A stretch of DNA of 64,000 nt from Streptosporangium nondiastaticum. GTDB lineage: Bacteria; Actinomycetota; Actinomycetes; Streptomycetales; Streptomycetaceae. The translations under genes were made by a program, and so were the position numbers. This document shows, one piece after another, positions 35,576-43,802 of the stretch (the first letter of the stretch is position 1; the number at the start of each line of letters is the position of its first letter). The stretch is from positions 32,822 to 96,821 of the forward strand of contig NZ_PXWG01000014.1 of the NCBI RefSeq assembly GCF_003011965.1. The letters run 5' to 3'. The notes under the pieces were generated by a model. It made no database searches. It was not told the DNA's origin and was given only the letters and a program-made list of their open reading frames with translations.

Positions 35576-36409
35576 ATGCGGGAGCCACAGGAGCGGGACC
35601 AGGCTCGCGATCCGGGCCGGCGGGCCCGGGTCGCGAGCCGGACCGACCGCCGCAAATGGATCCAGTACCCGCGTCCGAACCCGGACGCGAGCCTGCGACT
35701 CGTCTGCCTGCCGTACTCCGGCGGCCGGGCGTCGGTCTTCAGGGGGCTCGCGGCGGAACTCCCCGGCGATGTCGAGGTGTGCGCCGTCGAGTTGCCGGGC
35801 CACGGCCGGCGGCTCGCCGAGGCGCCGATGACCCGCCTCGGGCCGCTCGTCGGACAGGTCACGGACGTCATCGCCGACTGGATCCGCCGGCCGTTCGTAT
35901 TGCTCGGGTACAGCGTCGGGGCGCTGATCGGCTTCGAGACCGCGCACGAGCTGGCCCGGCGGGGCCTGCCCGGACCGGAGGCCCTGTTCGCCGCCGCGGC
36001 CAGGGCCCCGCACCTGCGGTCGGCCCGTCCCCCGCTGCACCAGCTGTCCCGGGCCGGGCTGATCGAAGGGCTCCACCGCCTGGCCGGCCGGCACAACGAC
36101 CTCCTCGACAACGAGGAACTCGTGGACGTGATGCTGCCCGTGGTGCGCGCGGACCTCGGCCTCGACGAGACCTACGACCACAAGCCGGGGCGCCCGCTCG
36201 GCTGCCCGGTCGCGGCGTTCGGCGGCAGCGAGGACTGGACCGTGCCGCGCCCCGCCCTGGAGGCCTGGCGCGAGCACACCACGGGCGGCTTCTCGGCCAC
36301 CACCCTGCCGGGCGGCCACTTCTTCCTCGACTCGTCACCAGGCCTGTTCGCCGAGGCCCTGACCGCCGGGATCAGGCGCCTCGGCGACGGCCGGAAAGAG
36401 GGCTCGTGA
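35576..36409 (+). CDS. Type II thioesterase
   Basis: A 277-residue alpha/beta hydrolase of the GrsT/SrfAD group. LVCLPYSGGRASVFRGLA and AVELPGHGRR at the N-terminus, the nucleophile Ser in LLGYSVGALIGFE, the acid in GGSEDWTVP and the His in LPGGHFFL are all present. It lies 7 bp after the NRPS stop and overlaps the next gene (GTGA), so it is co-translated. It normally removes mis-primed acyl groups from carrier proteins. Because the NRPS has no TE domain, it could also perform hydrolytic release if the reductase-like domain is inactive. Confidence 0.9.
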   Translation: MREPQERDQARDPGRRARVASRTDRRKWIQYPRPNPDASLRLVCLPYSGGRASVFRGLAAELPGDVEVCAVELPGHGRRLAEAPMTRLGPLVGQVTDVIADWIRRPFVLLGYSVGALIGFETAHELARRGLPGPEALFAAAARAPHLRSARPPLHQLSRAGLIEGLHRLAGRHNDLLDNEELVDVMLPVVRADLGLDETYDHKPGRPLGCPVAAFGGSEDWTVPRPALEAWREHTTGGFSATTLPGGHFFLDSSPGLFAEALTAGIRRLGDGRKEGS

Positions 36410-37557
36410 GGACGAACACGGGACCGGCCAGGGCGCCGGACGACAAGCTGGCTTCCCTGCGCGCGGGCCTGGAGGCGGACATCAGACCGCTCGGCGACCG
36501 CTACACGGACGATCACCTGCCGCTCGGCATGCTGCCGGAGATCGTGAAGACGCTGCGCGGGCACGGCTATCCGATGGCGGACGACGACGCGCCGGACGAA
36601 GTGGCCGGCGCCCTGGCGAGCGAGGAGCTGGCCCGGGTCTTCCCCTCGCTGGAGGGCTGCCTGATGGTCTCGTACGCCTGCGCCCGCTACATCGCGGCGG
36701 CGGGCCCGCCGGGCCTGCGGGAACGGGCGGTGCCCGGCCTGCTGGACGGCCGGAAGGTCGGCTGCCTGGCGTCCACCGAGCCCGACCACGGGTCGAACAA
36801 CGCGGCGATGGAGACCCGGGCGGTCCCGCGCGGCGACGAATACGTCGTCAACGGATGCAAGCGCTGGATCTCGAACGGCGACATATCGGACTACGCGATC
36901 GTCCTGTGCCGGGTCGTCGCGGAGAACGGGCAGGAGGAGATCAGGCCGGTCGTCGTCGAGCGCGAACGGTCGCCCTACCGGACCAGAGACCTGCCCAAAC
37001 TCGGGCTCACGGCGTTCGTGACGTCCGAGATGGTCTTCGAGGACTGCCGCGTCCCCCGGGAGAACTGCCTGGGTCCGGCGGGCTCGTTCAAGAACATGCA
37101 GCTCGTCTTCAGGACGCTGCAGTGGGCGCGCTGCCGGATGGCGGTCGTCTCCCTCGGCATCGCCCGGGCGGCGCTGGAGGCATCGGTGGCCTACGCCAGG
37201 AAGCGGCGTCAGTTCGGCCGCCTCATCGGGGAGTTCCAGCTCATTCAGGACAAGATCTACACCATGGCCGCCGAGATCGACGCCTCGCGCCTGCTCATCC
37301 ACCGTGCCCTGACCTCGATCCAGGAGGACCGGCGCTCGGACCGCGAGGCCTCGATGGCCAAGGCGTACGCGACCGAGATGGCGGTGCGAGTGACGTCGGA
37401 CGCGATACAGGTGCACGGCGCCAACGGCCTGTCGCCGGACTACCCGCTCGAACGCTACTTCCGGGACGCCCGGGCGCTGACGATCGCAGAGGGAACGACC
37501 GAAATACACAAGCTGGTGGTGGCCCGGTCCGTCCTGGGGCTGTCCGCATTCCAATGA
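36406..37557 (+). CDS. Acyl-CoA dehydrogenase-family flavoprotein 1
   Basis: A 383-residue ACAD-fold enzyme. The start is GTG 36406, overlapping the thioesterase stop. FAD/substrate segments LASTEPDHGSNN and KRWISNGDISDYAIV, the ARKRRQFGRLIGEFQ helix, and the catalytic Glu in IAEGTTEIHKL are present. In assembly-line clusters with a FAAL and a free ACP, such enzymes (for example in the friulimicin and laspartomycin lipid starters) introduce a C=C bond in the starter acyl chain on CoA or ACP. A second ACAD follows, so two desaturations or a heterodimer are possible. Confidence 0.88.
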   Translation: MRTNTGPARAPDDKLASLRAGLEADIRPLGDRYTDDHLPLGMLPEIVKTLRGHGYPMADDDAPDEVAGALASEELARVFPSLEGCLMVSYACARYIAAAGPPGLRERAVPGLLDGRKVGCLASTEPDHGSNNAAMETRAVPRGDEYVVNGCKRWISNGDISDYAIVLCRVVAENGQEEIRPVVVERERSPYRTRDLPKLGLTAFVTSEMVFEDCRVPRENCLGPAGSFKNMQLVFRTLQWARCRMAVVSLGIARAALEASVAYARKRRQFGRLIGEFQLIQDKIYTMAAEIDASRLLIHRALTSIQEDRRSDREASMAKAYATEMAVRVTSDAIQVHGANGLSPDYPLERYFRDARALTIAEGTTEIHKLVVARSVLGLSAFQ

Positions 37558-37567
37558 GGGGCATGTC

Positions 37568-38794
37568 ATGGAAGCTTCGTCCGGCAGGATCCGGCGCGCC
37601 GGGCTCCTGGAAGAACGCACCGGGCTCCTGGAGGAAGAGGAAGCGCTGCTGGACACCGTCCGCAGATGGGCGGACGAGAAGCTCCGGCCACGGGTGGCGC
37701 GGATGGACCGCGAGGCCCTCATGCCGCGCGACCTGGTGGACGAACTGTTCGCCCTCGGGTTGATGGGCATCCAGATCCCGGACCGCCACGACGGCGGAGG
37801 CGGTTCGGTCTTCATGAGCGCGCTGGCCATCGCCGAGCTCGCCAGGGTCGATCCAGCGGTGGCGGTCTGCGTCGACGTGCAGAACGTCCTGGTCAACACC
37901 GCGCTCATCCGCTGGGGCAGTCCCGCGCAGCAGGAGCAGTACCTGCCGCGGCTGGCGCGCGACCTCGTCGGTGCCTACGCGCTCACGGAATCCGAGTCCG
38001 GCAGCGACGCGTTCGCCCTGCGGGCACGGGCGCGCCGCGACGGCGGCGACTACGTGCTGGACGGGCGGAAGATCCGGACCACCAACGCACGGGAAGCCGG
38101 CGTCTTCGTCGTGTTCGCCAACGCCTCGCCCGAGCACGGCGTGTACGGCATTTCGGCCTTCCTCGTACCGCGGGACGCACCCGGGCTGGCCGTCGGACCG
38201 AACGAGGAGAAGCTCGGGATCCGGGCCAGTTCCACCTGCGAGGTCCGGTTCGACGGCGTGCGCGTCCCGCGGGACCACATGCTGGGCGAGGAAGGAGACG
38301 GTTACGACATCGCCGTCGACACGTTGAACATCGGCCGCATCGGCATCGGCGCACAGATGACGGGGCTGGCCACCGGCGCCCTCGATGCGGCCGTCGAGTA
38401 CGCCCAGGAGCGCCGGCAGTTCGGTCAGTCCATCGCAGCCTTCCAGGGCGTGCAGTTCCCCCTCGCGCAGGTGGCGACGGAGATCGAGGCGGCGCGGCTG
38501 CTGGTGTACGACGCGGCACGCCTCGCCGACGGCGGTGCCCGCGTCCCCGAGCTCCTCTCGCGCTGCGCGATGGCGAAGTACTTCGCCTCGCAGGTGGCCG
38601 AGCGGGCGGCGGCGCAGGCGGTCCGGACCTTCGGGGGCAACGGGTTCAGCACCGCGTATCCCGTCGAGAAGTTCTACCGGGACGCGATGATCGGCCAGAT
38701 CTACGAGGGGACGTCGAACATCCTGCTGCGCACCATCGCCGGCCGGATGCTCGAGACCGGGCGCTCCCGCACCACGGGAGGCGGCCGAAAGTGA
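37568..38794 (+). CDS. Acyl-CoA dehydrogenase-family flavoprotein 2
   Basis: A 408-residue ACAD-fold enzyme of the short-chain/butyryl-CoA dehydrogenase type. ALTESESGSDAFALRARA and KIRTTNAREAGVFVVFA form the FAD region, YAQERRQFGQSIAAFQGVQF is the dimer helix, and QIYEGTSNILLRTIAGRML carries the catalytic Glu. The N-terminus has an unusual Glu-rich repeat (GLLEERTGLLEEEEALL). It overlaps the FAAL start (GTGA). It is only distantly similar to ACAD 1, so the pair probably acts at different steps rather than being a recent duplication. Confidence 0.88.
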   Translation: MEASSGRIRRAGLLEERTGLLEEEEALLDTVRRWADEKLRPRVARMDREALMPRDLVDELFALGLMGIQIPDRHDGGGGSVFMSALAIAELARVDPAVAVCVDVQNVLVNTALIRWGSPAQQEQYLPRLARDLVGAYALTESESGSDAFALRARARRDGGDYVLDGRKIRTTNAREAGVFVVFANASPEHGVYGISAFLVPRDAPGLAVGPNEEKLGIRASSTCEVRFDGVRVPRDHMLGEEGDGYDIAVDTLNIGRIGIGAQMTGLATGALDAAVEYAQERRQFGQSIAAFQGVQFPLAQVATEIEAARLLVYDAARLADGGARVPELLSRCAMAKYFASQVAERAAAQAVRTFGGNGFSTAYPVEKFYRDAMIGQIYEGTSNILLRTIAGRMLETGRSRTTGGGRK

Positions 38795-40521
38795 GTGTCC
38801 TCCCGGAAAGCGTCTGGACCGCGCGGGCCGGCGGGATTCCCGCGGCCGTCCGGCGGCGCGCCGAAGCCCGTCCCGGCCGGACGGCGATGACCTTCATGGA
38901 CTACTCCACCGAGCCGCAAGGGCGGGCCCGGCACCTGACCTACGGGGAACTGGCCGCGCGGGTCCACGCCGTGGGCACGCGGCTCCGGCGGATCGCCCGT
39001 CCTGGGGACCGGGCCGCGATCCTCTGTCCGACCGGCGTGGACTTCATCGTCGGGTTCATCGCCTGCCTCTACTCCGGAGTGATCGCCGTACCGCTGTCCG
39101 CACCGGCCTCCTACCGCCACAACGACCGGATAGCGCTCGCGATGGACAACTGCGGTTGCGAGGTGGCGATCACACCACGGTCGGCCCGCGAAACGGTGGC
39201 CAAGATTCCGCTGGCCGCGCCGGTACGGATCGTCTGCCCCGACGAAGCCGGGCCCGACCCGGCGACGCCGTGGGCTCCGGTGGCCTCCCCGCCCGGGGCG
39301 ACGGCCTATCTCCAGTACACCTCCGGCTCGACGAGGCACCCCGCGGGCGTCCGCGTGACGCACCGGAACATGGCCGCGGCAGCGAGCCAGCTCGTCACCG
39401 CGCTGCGCTTCGACGAGCACTCCACGATGGTGAGCTGGAGTCCGTTCTTCCACGACATGGGCCTCGTGTTCGCCGTGATCCTGCCGCTGACGCGAGGGTT
39501 CCCGGTCGTCCAGATGACGCCCCTCGCCTTCGTGAGAGAGCCACGACGCTGGCTGCGGCTGCTGAGCGACCACGCGGCGACGCACATGCTGTGCCCCAAC
39601 TTCGGCTTCGACATGTGCGTGGACCGGGTTCCCGCGGAGGAGCGCGCCGGGCTGGACCTGTCCCGGCTGGTCTACGCCGGCAACGGTGCCGAGCCCGTGC
39701 GGGCGCGGTCGCTGGCCCGCTTCACCGAGGCCTTCGCACCGTACGGTTTCCGGCCTTCCGCTCACACGCCCGTCTACGGCCTGGCGGAAGCGACGCTCAT
39801 CGTGACCGCCGTCCCCGTGGACCGGGAGCCGCTCGTCTGCACCTTCGATCGCGCCGAGCTGAACGCCGGCCGTGTCCGGCGGATCGACGACGGGGACACG
39901 CGAGGGCTCACCATGGTGGGCTGCGGGGCCCCCATGGGCCAAGAGGTCCGGATCGTGGACCCGGTGACCGGGCAGCAGGCGGGACCCGCGGAGGCCGGGG
40001 AGATCTGGGTGCGCGGCGAGAACGTCTGCGCGGGCTACTGGGCGCAGGACGAGCCCGCGGACGAGGTCTTCGATGTGCTTCTCGGCGGAGAGGGAGGCTG
40101 GCTGCGCACCGGAGACCTCGGCTTCTTCCACCGTCAGTCGCTGTTCGTCGCGGGCCGGCGGAAGGACCTCATCATCGTCGACGGACGCAACCACCATCCG
40201 GCCGACATCGAGTTGACCGTCGAGGAAGAGGTTCCGGCGGTGCGGTCCGGCAACGTCGTCGCGTTCTCGGTCGACACCGGCGAGGAGGAGCGGGTCGTGA
40301 TCGCCGCCGAGACACGGCCTGACGCGAACGCGGACTTCGGCGGACTGCGGGCCATGGTGCGCCGCGCCGTCGCGGCGCACCACGACCTCCCCGTCCACGA
40401 CGTCGTGTTCCTGCGGCGCGGCACCCTGCCGAAGACGTCGAGCGGCAAGTTGCAGCGCCGTGCCTGCCGCGACCGGTACCGGCGCGGCGCGTTGATCGTC
40501 GCCGGGGACGGTCCCCCGTAG
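38791..40521 (+). CDS. Fatty acyl-AMP ligase (FAAL)
   Basis: A 576-residue adenylate-forming enzyme. YLQYTSGSTRHPAGVRVTHRN is the P-loop region, followed by SWSPFFHDMGLVFAVILPL and VYGLAEATLIV. LRTGDLGFFHRQSLFVAGRRKDLIIVDGRNHHPADIE is typical of FAALs, which load free acids onto carrier proteins rather than onto CoA. The GTG start overlaps ACAD 2. With the ACP encoded 22 bp downstream it should activate the starter acid of the pathway. The chain length is not predictable from sequence. Confidence 0.9.
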   Translation: MSVLPESVWTARAGGIPAAVRRRAEARPGRTAMTFMDYSTEPQGRARHLTYGELAARVHAVGTRLRRIARPGDRAAILCPTGVDFIVGFIACLYSGVIAVPLSAPASYRHNDRIALAMDNCGCEVAITPRSARETVAKIPLAAPVRIVCPDEAGPDPATPWAPVASPPGATAYLQYTSGSTRHPAGVRVTHRNMAAAASQLVTALRFDEHSTMVSWSPFFHDMGLVFAVILPLTRGFPVVQMTPLAFVREPRRWLRLLSDHAATHMLCPNFGFDMCVDRVPAEERAGLDLSRLVYAGNGAEPVRARSLARFTEAFAPYGFRPSAHTPVYGLAEATLIVTAVPVDREPLVCTFDRAELNAGRVRRIDDGDTRGLTMVGCGAPMGQEVRIVDPVTGQQAGPAEAGEIWVRGENVCAGYWAQDEPADEVFDVLLGGEGGWLRTGDLGFFHRQSLFVAGRRKDLIIVDGRNHHPADIELTVEEEVPAVRSGNVVAFSVDTGEEERVVIAAETRPDANADFGGLRAMVRRAVAAHHDLPVHDVVFLRRGTLPKTSSGKLQRRACRDRYRRGALIVAGDGPP

Positions 40522-40543
40522 CGGGGCCGGGAGGGAGACCAAG

Positions 40544-40774
40544 GTGAACGAGGATCTCAAGCGCATTCTGACCGTCGAGCTCCAGCTGGACGACGCGGCC
40601 CTGCGTCCCGGAACCAGCCTGGAGGACGCGGGCATCGACTCGCTCTCGGTGGTGGAGCTGTCCGTCTATCTGTCCGAGCAGCTCGGCCTGGAAATCAGCG
40701 AGGAGGAGCTCCAGAGCGCCGCCAGCGTCGACGAGCTCGACCGGATGGTCGAGCAACGCCGCAGGAAGGGCTGA
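40544..40774 (+). CDS. Acyl carrier protein (FAAL partner)
   Basis: A 76-residue ACP with the phosphopantetheine Ser in LEDAGIDSLSVVELSVYL. It is placed immediately after the FAAL gene, the arrangement of dptE/dptF-like pairs, so it probably carries the FAAL-activated acid while the ACADs act. The GTG start lies after GGGAGGGAGACC. It is the last gene of the operon that begins at 25065, and the palindrome at 40791-40818 follows its stop by 16 bp. Confidence 0.9.
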   Translation: MNEDLKRILTVELQLDDAALRPGTSLEDAGIDSLSVVELSVYLSEQLGLEISEEELQSAASVDELDRMVEQRRRKG

Positions 40775-40790
40775 AGCCCTTGTCATCCTC

Positions 40791-40823
40791 AGGTTGACAA
40801 GCACCCGCTTGTCAACCTAGGGT
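40791..40823 (+). promoter_or_regulatory. Promoter with embedded 12-bp palindrome, apparently leaderless
   Basis: Perfect arms AGGTTGACAAGC (40791-40802) and GCTTGTCAACCT (40807-40818) with loop ACCC. The left arm contains a consensus -35 TTGACA (40794-40799). After 18 bp comes TAGGGT (40818-40823), a good -10. The ATG at 40830 then falls at the expected transcription start and no Shine-Dalgarno sequence is present. The palindrome could serve as autoregulatory operator and as terminator of the upstream operon. Confidence 0.7.
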
Positions 40824-40829
40824 TGCCTC

Positions 40830-41537
40830 ATGGATGAACCCGTGACACTCGGCGATCTGGTCCACCGCGTGACCAGGCTTCACCCGGACGGCGACTCACT
40901 CGTACACCTCTCCGACGCGATCGTCATGTCCGAGCTGATCGGCGACGTCGCCGATCAGCTGGTCGGATACTTCGTGGACGCGGCGCGCAAGGAAGGCGTC
41001 ACCTGGGCCGACATCGGCAGCACCATGGGGGTGACCAGGCAGGCCGCCCAGAAGCGATTCGTGCACAAGCCCACGACCGCGGGCATGCTGGCCGTGGGCA
41101 CGCTGGACCCGGCGACCTACGAGCGGTTCACCCCCCGCGCACGGGCGGTCATCACCGCGAGCCAGGAGGAGGCGCGCGCCGCCGGGCACGACTACCTCGG
41201 CACGGAGCACATCGTCCTCGGCCTCCTGAGCCAGCCGGCGGGGCTGGCGGCGCAGTACCTGCTCGAGAAGACGACGCCGGAGCAGTTGCGCACCGCGATG
41301 GGCGAGGTCCTCGGCCCGCGCAGGGACAACGTGCCCGAGCACCTCCCCTACACCCCGCGGGGCAAGCGGTCCGTCGAACTCAGCCTGCTGGAAGCACAGC
41401 GGCTCGGCCACGAACACGTCGGCACGGAGCACCTCCTGCTCGGAGTGCTCGCCGAGCAGCACGGAGTCGGCGCGAAGGTCCTTCTCGACCTGGGCGTCGA
41501 ACGGCAAGACGTGGAGGATTGGCTGGCCACCCAGTGA
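40830..41537 (+). CDS. HTH/Clp-N double-repeat protein
   Basis: A 235-residue protein. The N-terminal ~75 residues contain a probable helix-turn-helix (GVTWADIGSTMGVTRQAAQKRF), and two Clp N-terminal repeats follow (ARAVITASQEEARAAGHDYLGTEHIVLGLL at ~100-150; SVELSLLEAQRLGHEHVGTEHLLLGVL at ~175-215). The ATPase part of ClpA/C is absent. Such actinobacterial proteins are thought to sense unfolded or tagged proteins and act on transcription. The leaderless promoter with a palindrome suggests autoregulation. Confidence 0.85.
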   Translation: MDEPVTLGDLVHRVTRLHPDGDSLVHLSDAIVMSELIGDVADQLVGYFVDAARKEGVTWADIGSTMGVTRQAAQKRFVHKPTTAGMLAVGTLDPATYERFTPRARAVITASQEEARAAGHDYLGTEHIVLGLLSQPAGLAAQYLLEKTTPEQLRTAMGEVLGPRRDNVPEHLPYTPRGKRSVELSLLEAQRLGHEHVGTEHLLLGVLAEQHGVGAKVLLDLGVERQDVEDWLATQ

Positions 41538-41593
41538 CATCCGGGCCGGGGCCCGCAACGTAGGTCGCGGCAAACCGTAATGCACGAGCGGTC

Positions 41594-41628
41594 AGGGCAA
41601 CGCCCCGGAGAATCCGGGGTGTTGCCCT
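41594..41628 (+). terminator. Intrinsic terminator after the Clp-N gene
   Basis: A 15-bp stem (41594-41608 / 41614-41628, one G-T pair) around the loop AGAAT, about 55 bp after the stop codon. Confidence 0.75.
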
Positions 41629-41766
41629 CGGCTTTCCGAGCGCGGAGACGGTGATGCACGACCCTCAAGATCCGGTGCGTGACACGGACGAGGCGGCGGG
41701 GTCCGCGGACCCGCGCCGCTGGAAAGGGCTCGCGGTGATACGCATGGCGTCTTCGGCGCACGTTCC

Positions 41767-42187
41767 ATGGCCCTGACCGGCCTGGTGGTCTTCGCCCTGG
41801 CCTCGCCGGCCGGCTGACGCTGGGCCTTCCTCCTCAACATCCCGATCGGCGTGGGCCTGCCGGCCGCCATCAGGGCCCTGGTGCCGGACCCGGAGCGCCA
41901 ACCAACCGGCGCGTCGGCGTGCTGGGCGCGGTGACCGCCACCGCCGCCACGGGCTCGTTCATCTACGACATGATCAACGCCGGTAACCACGGCTGGGCGG
42001 ATACCGGCACGCTGCCGGGGTGGCCGGCGGGGCCCTGTTCATCGCGTCGCAGGGCGCCCGCGCCTACACGTGGTTCACCGCCGTCGCAGCGGTGGCCGCG
42101 CTGGTCTTCGTACGGTCCCGGGACCCACGGACGGCCGGCGCCTCCAACGCCCCCGCAGGGCTCCGCCCGTCCGAGCCCTCCAGCTGA
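41767..42187 (+). pseudogene. MFS drug-transporter (EmrB/QacA type) remnant
   Basis: ALTGLVVFALASPAG, a helix 2-3 fragment, is joined directly to RWAFLLNIPIGVGLPAAIRALVPDPE, a loop that normally lies ~100 residues later, with a TGA between them. A frameshift then leads to VLGAVTATAATGSFIYDMIN, and another to ALFIASQGARAYTWFTAVAAVAALVFVRSRDPR, the C-terminal end. Most helices are deleted. Intact relatives have about 470-500 residues. Confidence 0.85.
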
Positions 42188-42225
42188 CCCGGCTCCGAAC
42201 GTCGACGCGGGCTCTTCGGCGCGCG

Positions 42226-42753
42226 TCATGCCTTCGGTCGCCGCTGGATGCGCGAAAGCCCCCGCTTCAGGCGCCAGTTGAAGGCGCACACGTCGACACC
42301 GGCTGTGATGAGCTCGGCCGCGGAGTAGTGCGGCAGCTGGTCGAGGTGCGTGGTCCAGCCCAGGCCCGCGCACATCCGGGCATAGCGCTCCATGACCGGG
42401 GCGGGCCCCGGCGCGGTCCGGCCGTCCGGCGACGGCGAGAAGACGTAGGCTCCGGGGTGCCGCTCGATGCCGAGGATGGCGGCTTGTGCGGCGCAGTGGG
42501 CCAGGTAGGACCGCAGCAGGGTGATCGTCTCCGCGTCGAGCACGATGCGTCCCTGATCGCCCCTCGACCGGACGACGAGCACACCGGTGGTGAAGTCGAC
42601 GTCGTCCCAGCGCAGGACGCACAACTCGCCGGGGCCGGCGCCGGCGGTCATGGCGAGCCAGACGAACATGCCCCAGCCGGGGTCGTTCGACGCCTCCATC
42701 ACGATCGTCGCGGCCTGGGCCCGTGTCGGGGGTGATGGGCTGGGAGTCGGCAT
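42226..42753 (-). pseudogene. Tyrosine recombinase (phage/ICE integrase) remnant
   Basis: 175 residues remain of a normally ~400-residue integrase. MFVWLAMTAGAGPGELCVLRWDDVD corresponds to box I, but the catalytic Arg of GARRGEL is gone (GAGPGEL). DQLPHYSAAELITAGVDV corresponds to HKLRHYSATELIAAGVDV, with the box II Arg replaced by Pro. The segment with the final His and Tyr is missing. It is certainly inactive. It marks a former mobile element at this border, next to copy 3 of the 47-bp motif. Confidence 0.85.
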
Positions 42754-42822
42754 GGAGCCAGCGTAGGCAGGGCTCCGCTCCCCCGTGCAGATGCATAGGT
42801 GTGGCGCGACGCGCGGGCCGTG

Positions 42823-42869
42823 GTGCGCACTTTCGTGCGGTACATCAGCCGCACGCCCAGGGCTTGTCC
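42823..42869 (+). promoter_or_regulatory. 47-bp dispersed motif, copy 3
   Basis: Begins GTGCGCACTTTCGTGCGG and ends GGGCTTGTCC. The inner inverted repeat CGTGCGG-N8-CCGCACG is perfect in this copy. It sits 70 bp from the integrase remnant's start on one side and about 100 bp before the beta-propeller pseudogene on the other. Confidence 0.75.
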
Positions 42870-42967
42870 GAGCGGTCCGCCGTCGCGGACGTTGTCCGTA
42901 CGGCGTTCATCAGGACGACGGGAACGACCCGATCCGGGCGGCACCGGGGAACGAGCCGGAGGTACCG

Positions 42968-43802
42968 ATGCGACTGGCTGCCCTGAAGCTTCCGACGACC
43001 ATCGCCGGGACGTTCCGGTGACGGGCGGCACCGAGGCCGGAGCGCCGGCCACCGACGTCATCGTGCCCCCCGGAGCCATGTCGGCCCAGGGGATCGCCAA
43101 GGGAGCGCGGGCCACGCCTTCTCCTGCGGCGACCTGTGGCGCGGCGACATCTTCCGGGGAGACCTCGGGCGCGGAACCGCCGAGTTGTTCATCGACGCCC
43201 CGGCCGGCCATGGGCCTGTGGGCCGATCCCAGGCACGGGTGGCTGTCCGTCGGCGGTGGTCTCGGCTGGGCGTACGTGTACGACATCGAGACCGGCGCGG
43301 CCGTCGCCACGTACCAGCTCGGCAAGACCGGCGTCTGGCCTCGACGCTGGTGAACAAGGCCTTCGTGAACCGGCACGGCGCCTACTTCAGCGACTCTTCC
43401 AGCGCCGTCCTGTACTTCGTGCCGATCAGCCCGGCCGGGGAACTGGGGCCGGCGAGCACCTCGCCGGTCACCGGCCCGGCAGCCGAGATCAGCGGCGAGT
43501 TCAACCTGAACGGGATCGTCGCACCCGACGCCGGAGCGCCGCTGATCGTCTCTCACACGGCCAACGGCAGGCTCTACACCGTCGACCCGACGACCGGCGC
43601 GAGCCGGACGATCGATGGTGTCGACGTGCCCAAGGCGGACGGCCTCGCGCTGGAAGGCCGGCACCTCTGGGTCGTGCAGAACTGGATCAACCAGGTGTCA
43701 CGGGTCCGGCTGAAAGACGACCTGGCCGTCATCAACGCCAAGGCCGACACCGGCATCCATCCGACCGCCGACGAGTACGAGGTCGTCATCGCCGGCCGGT
43801 GA
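42968..43802 (+). pseudogene. SMP-30/lactonase-like beta-propeller protein, frameshifted
   Basis: From ATG 42968 a short frame ends at 43021. Propeller sequence then continues in other frames: VIVPPGAMSAQGIAKG and MGLWADPRHGWLSVGGG-AYVYDIETGAAVATYQLG in one, FVNRHGAYFSDSSSAVLYFVPISPAG to NAKADTGIHPTADEYEVV in another. The last ~150 residues are uninterrupted and well conserved, but at least two frameshifts separate them from the N-terminus, and a stretch before NAKADTG seems deleted. It overlaps the convergent P450 gene by 17 bp at the 3' ends. Confidence 0.8.

Noticed and set aside
42799..43353. Open frame of 184 codons over the propeller's first half
   Set aside because: Its C-terminal half is real propeller sequence, but the N-terminal part is antisense/intergenic and includes motif copy 3; included in the frameshifted pseudogene.
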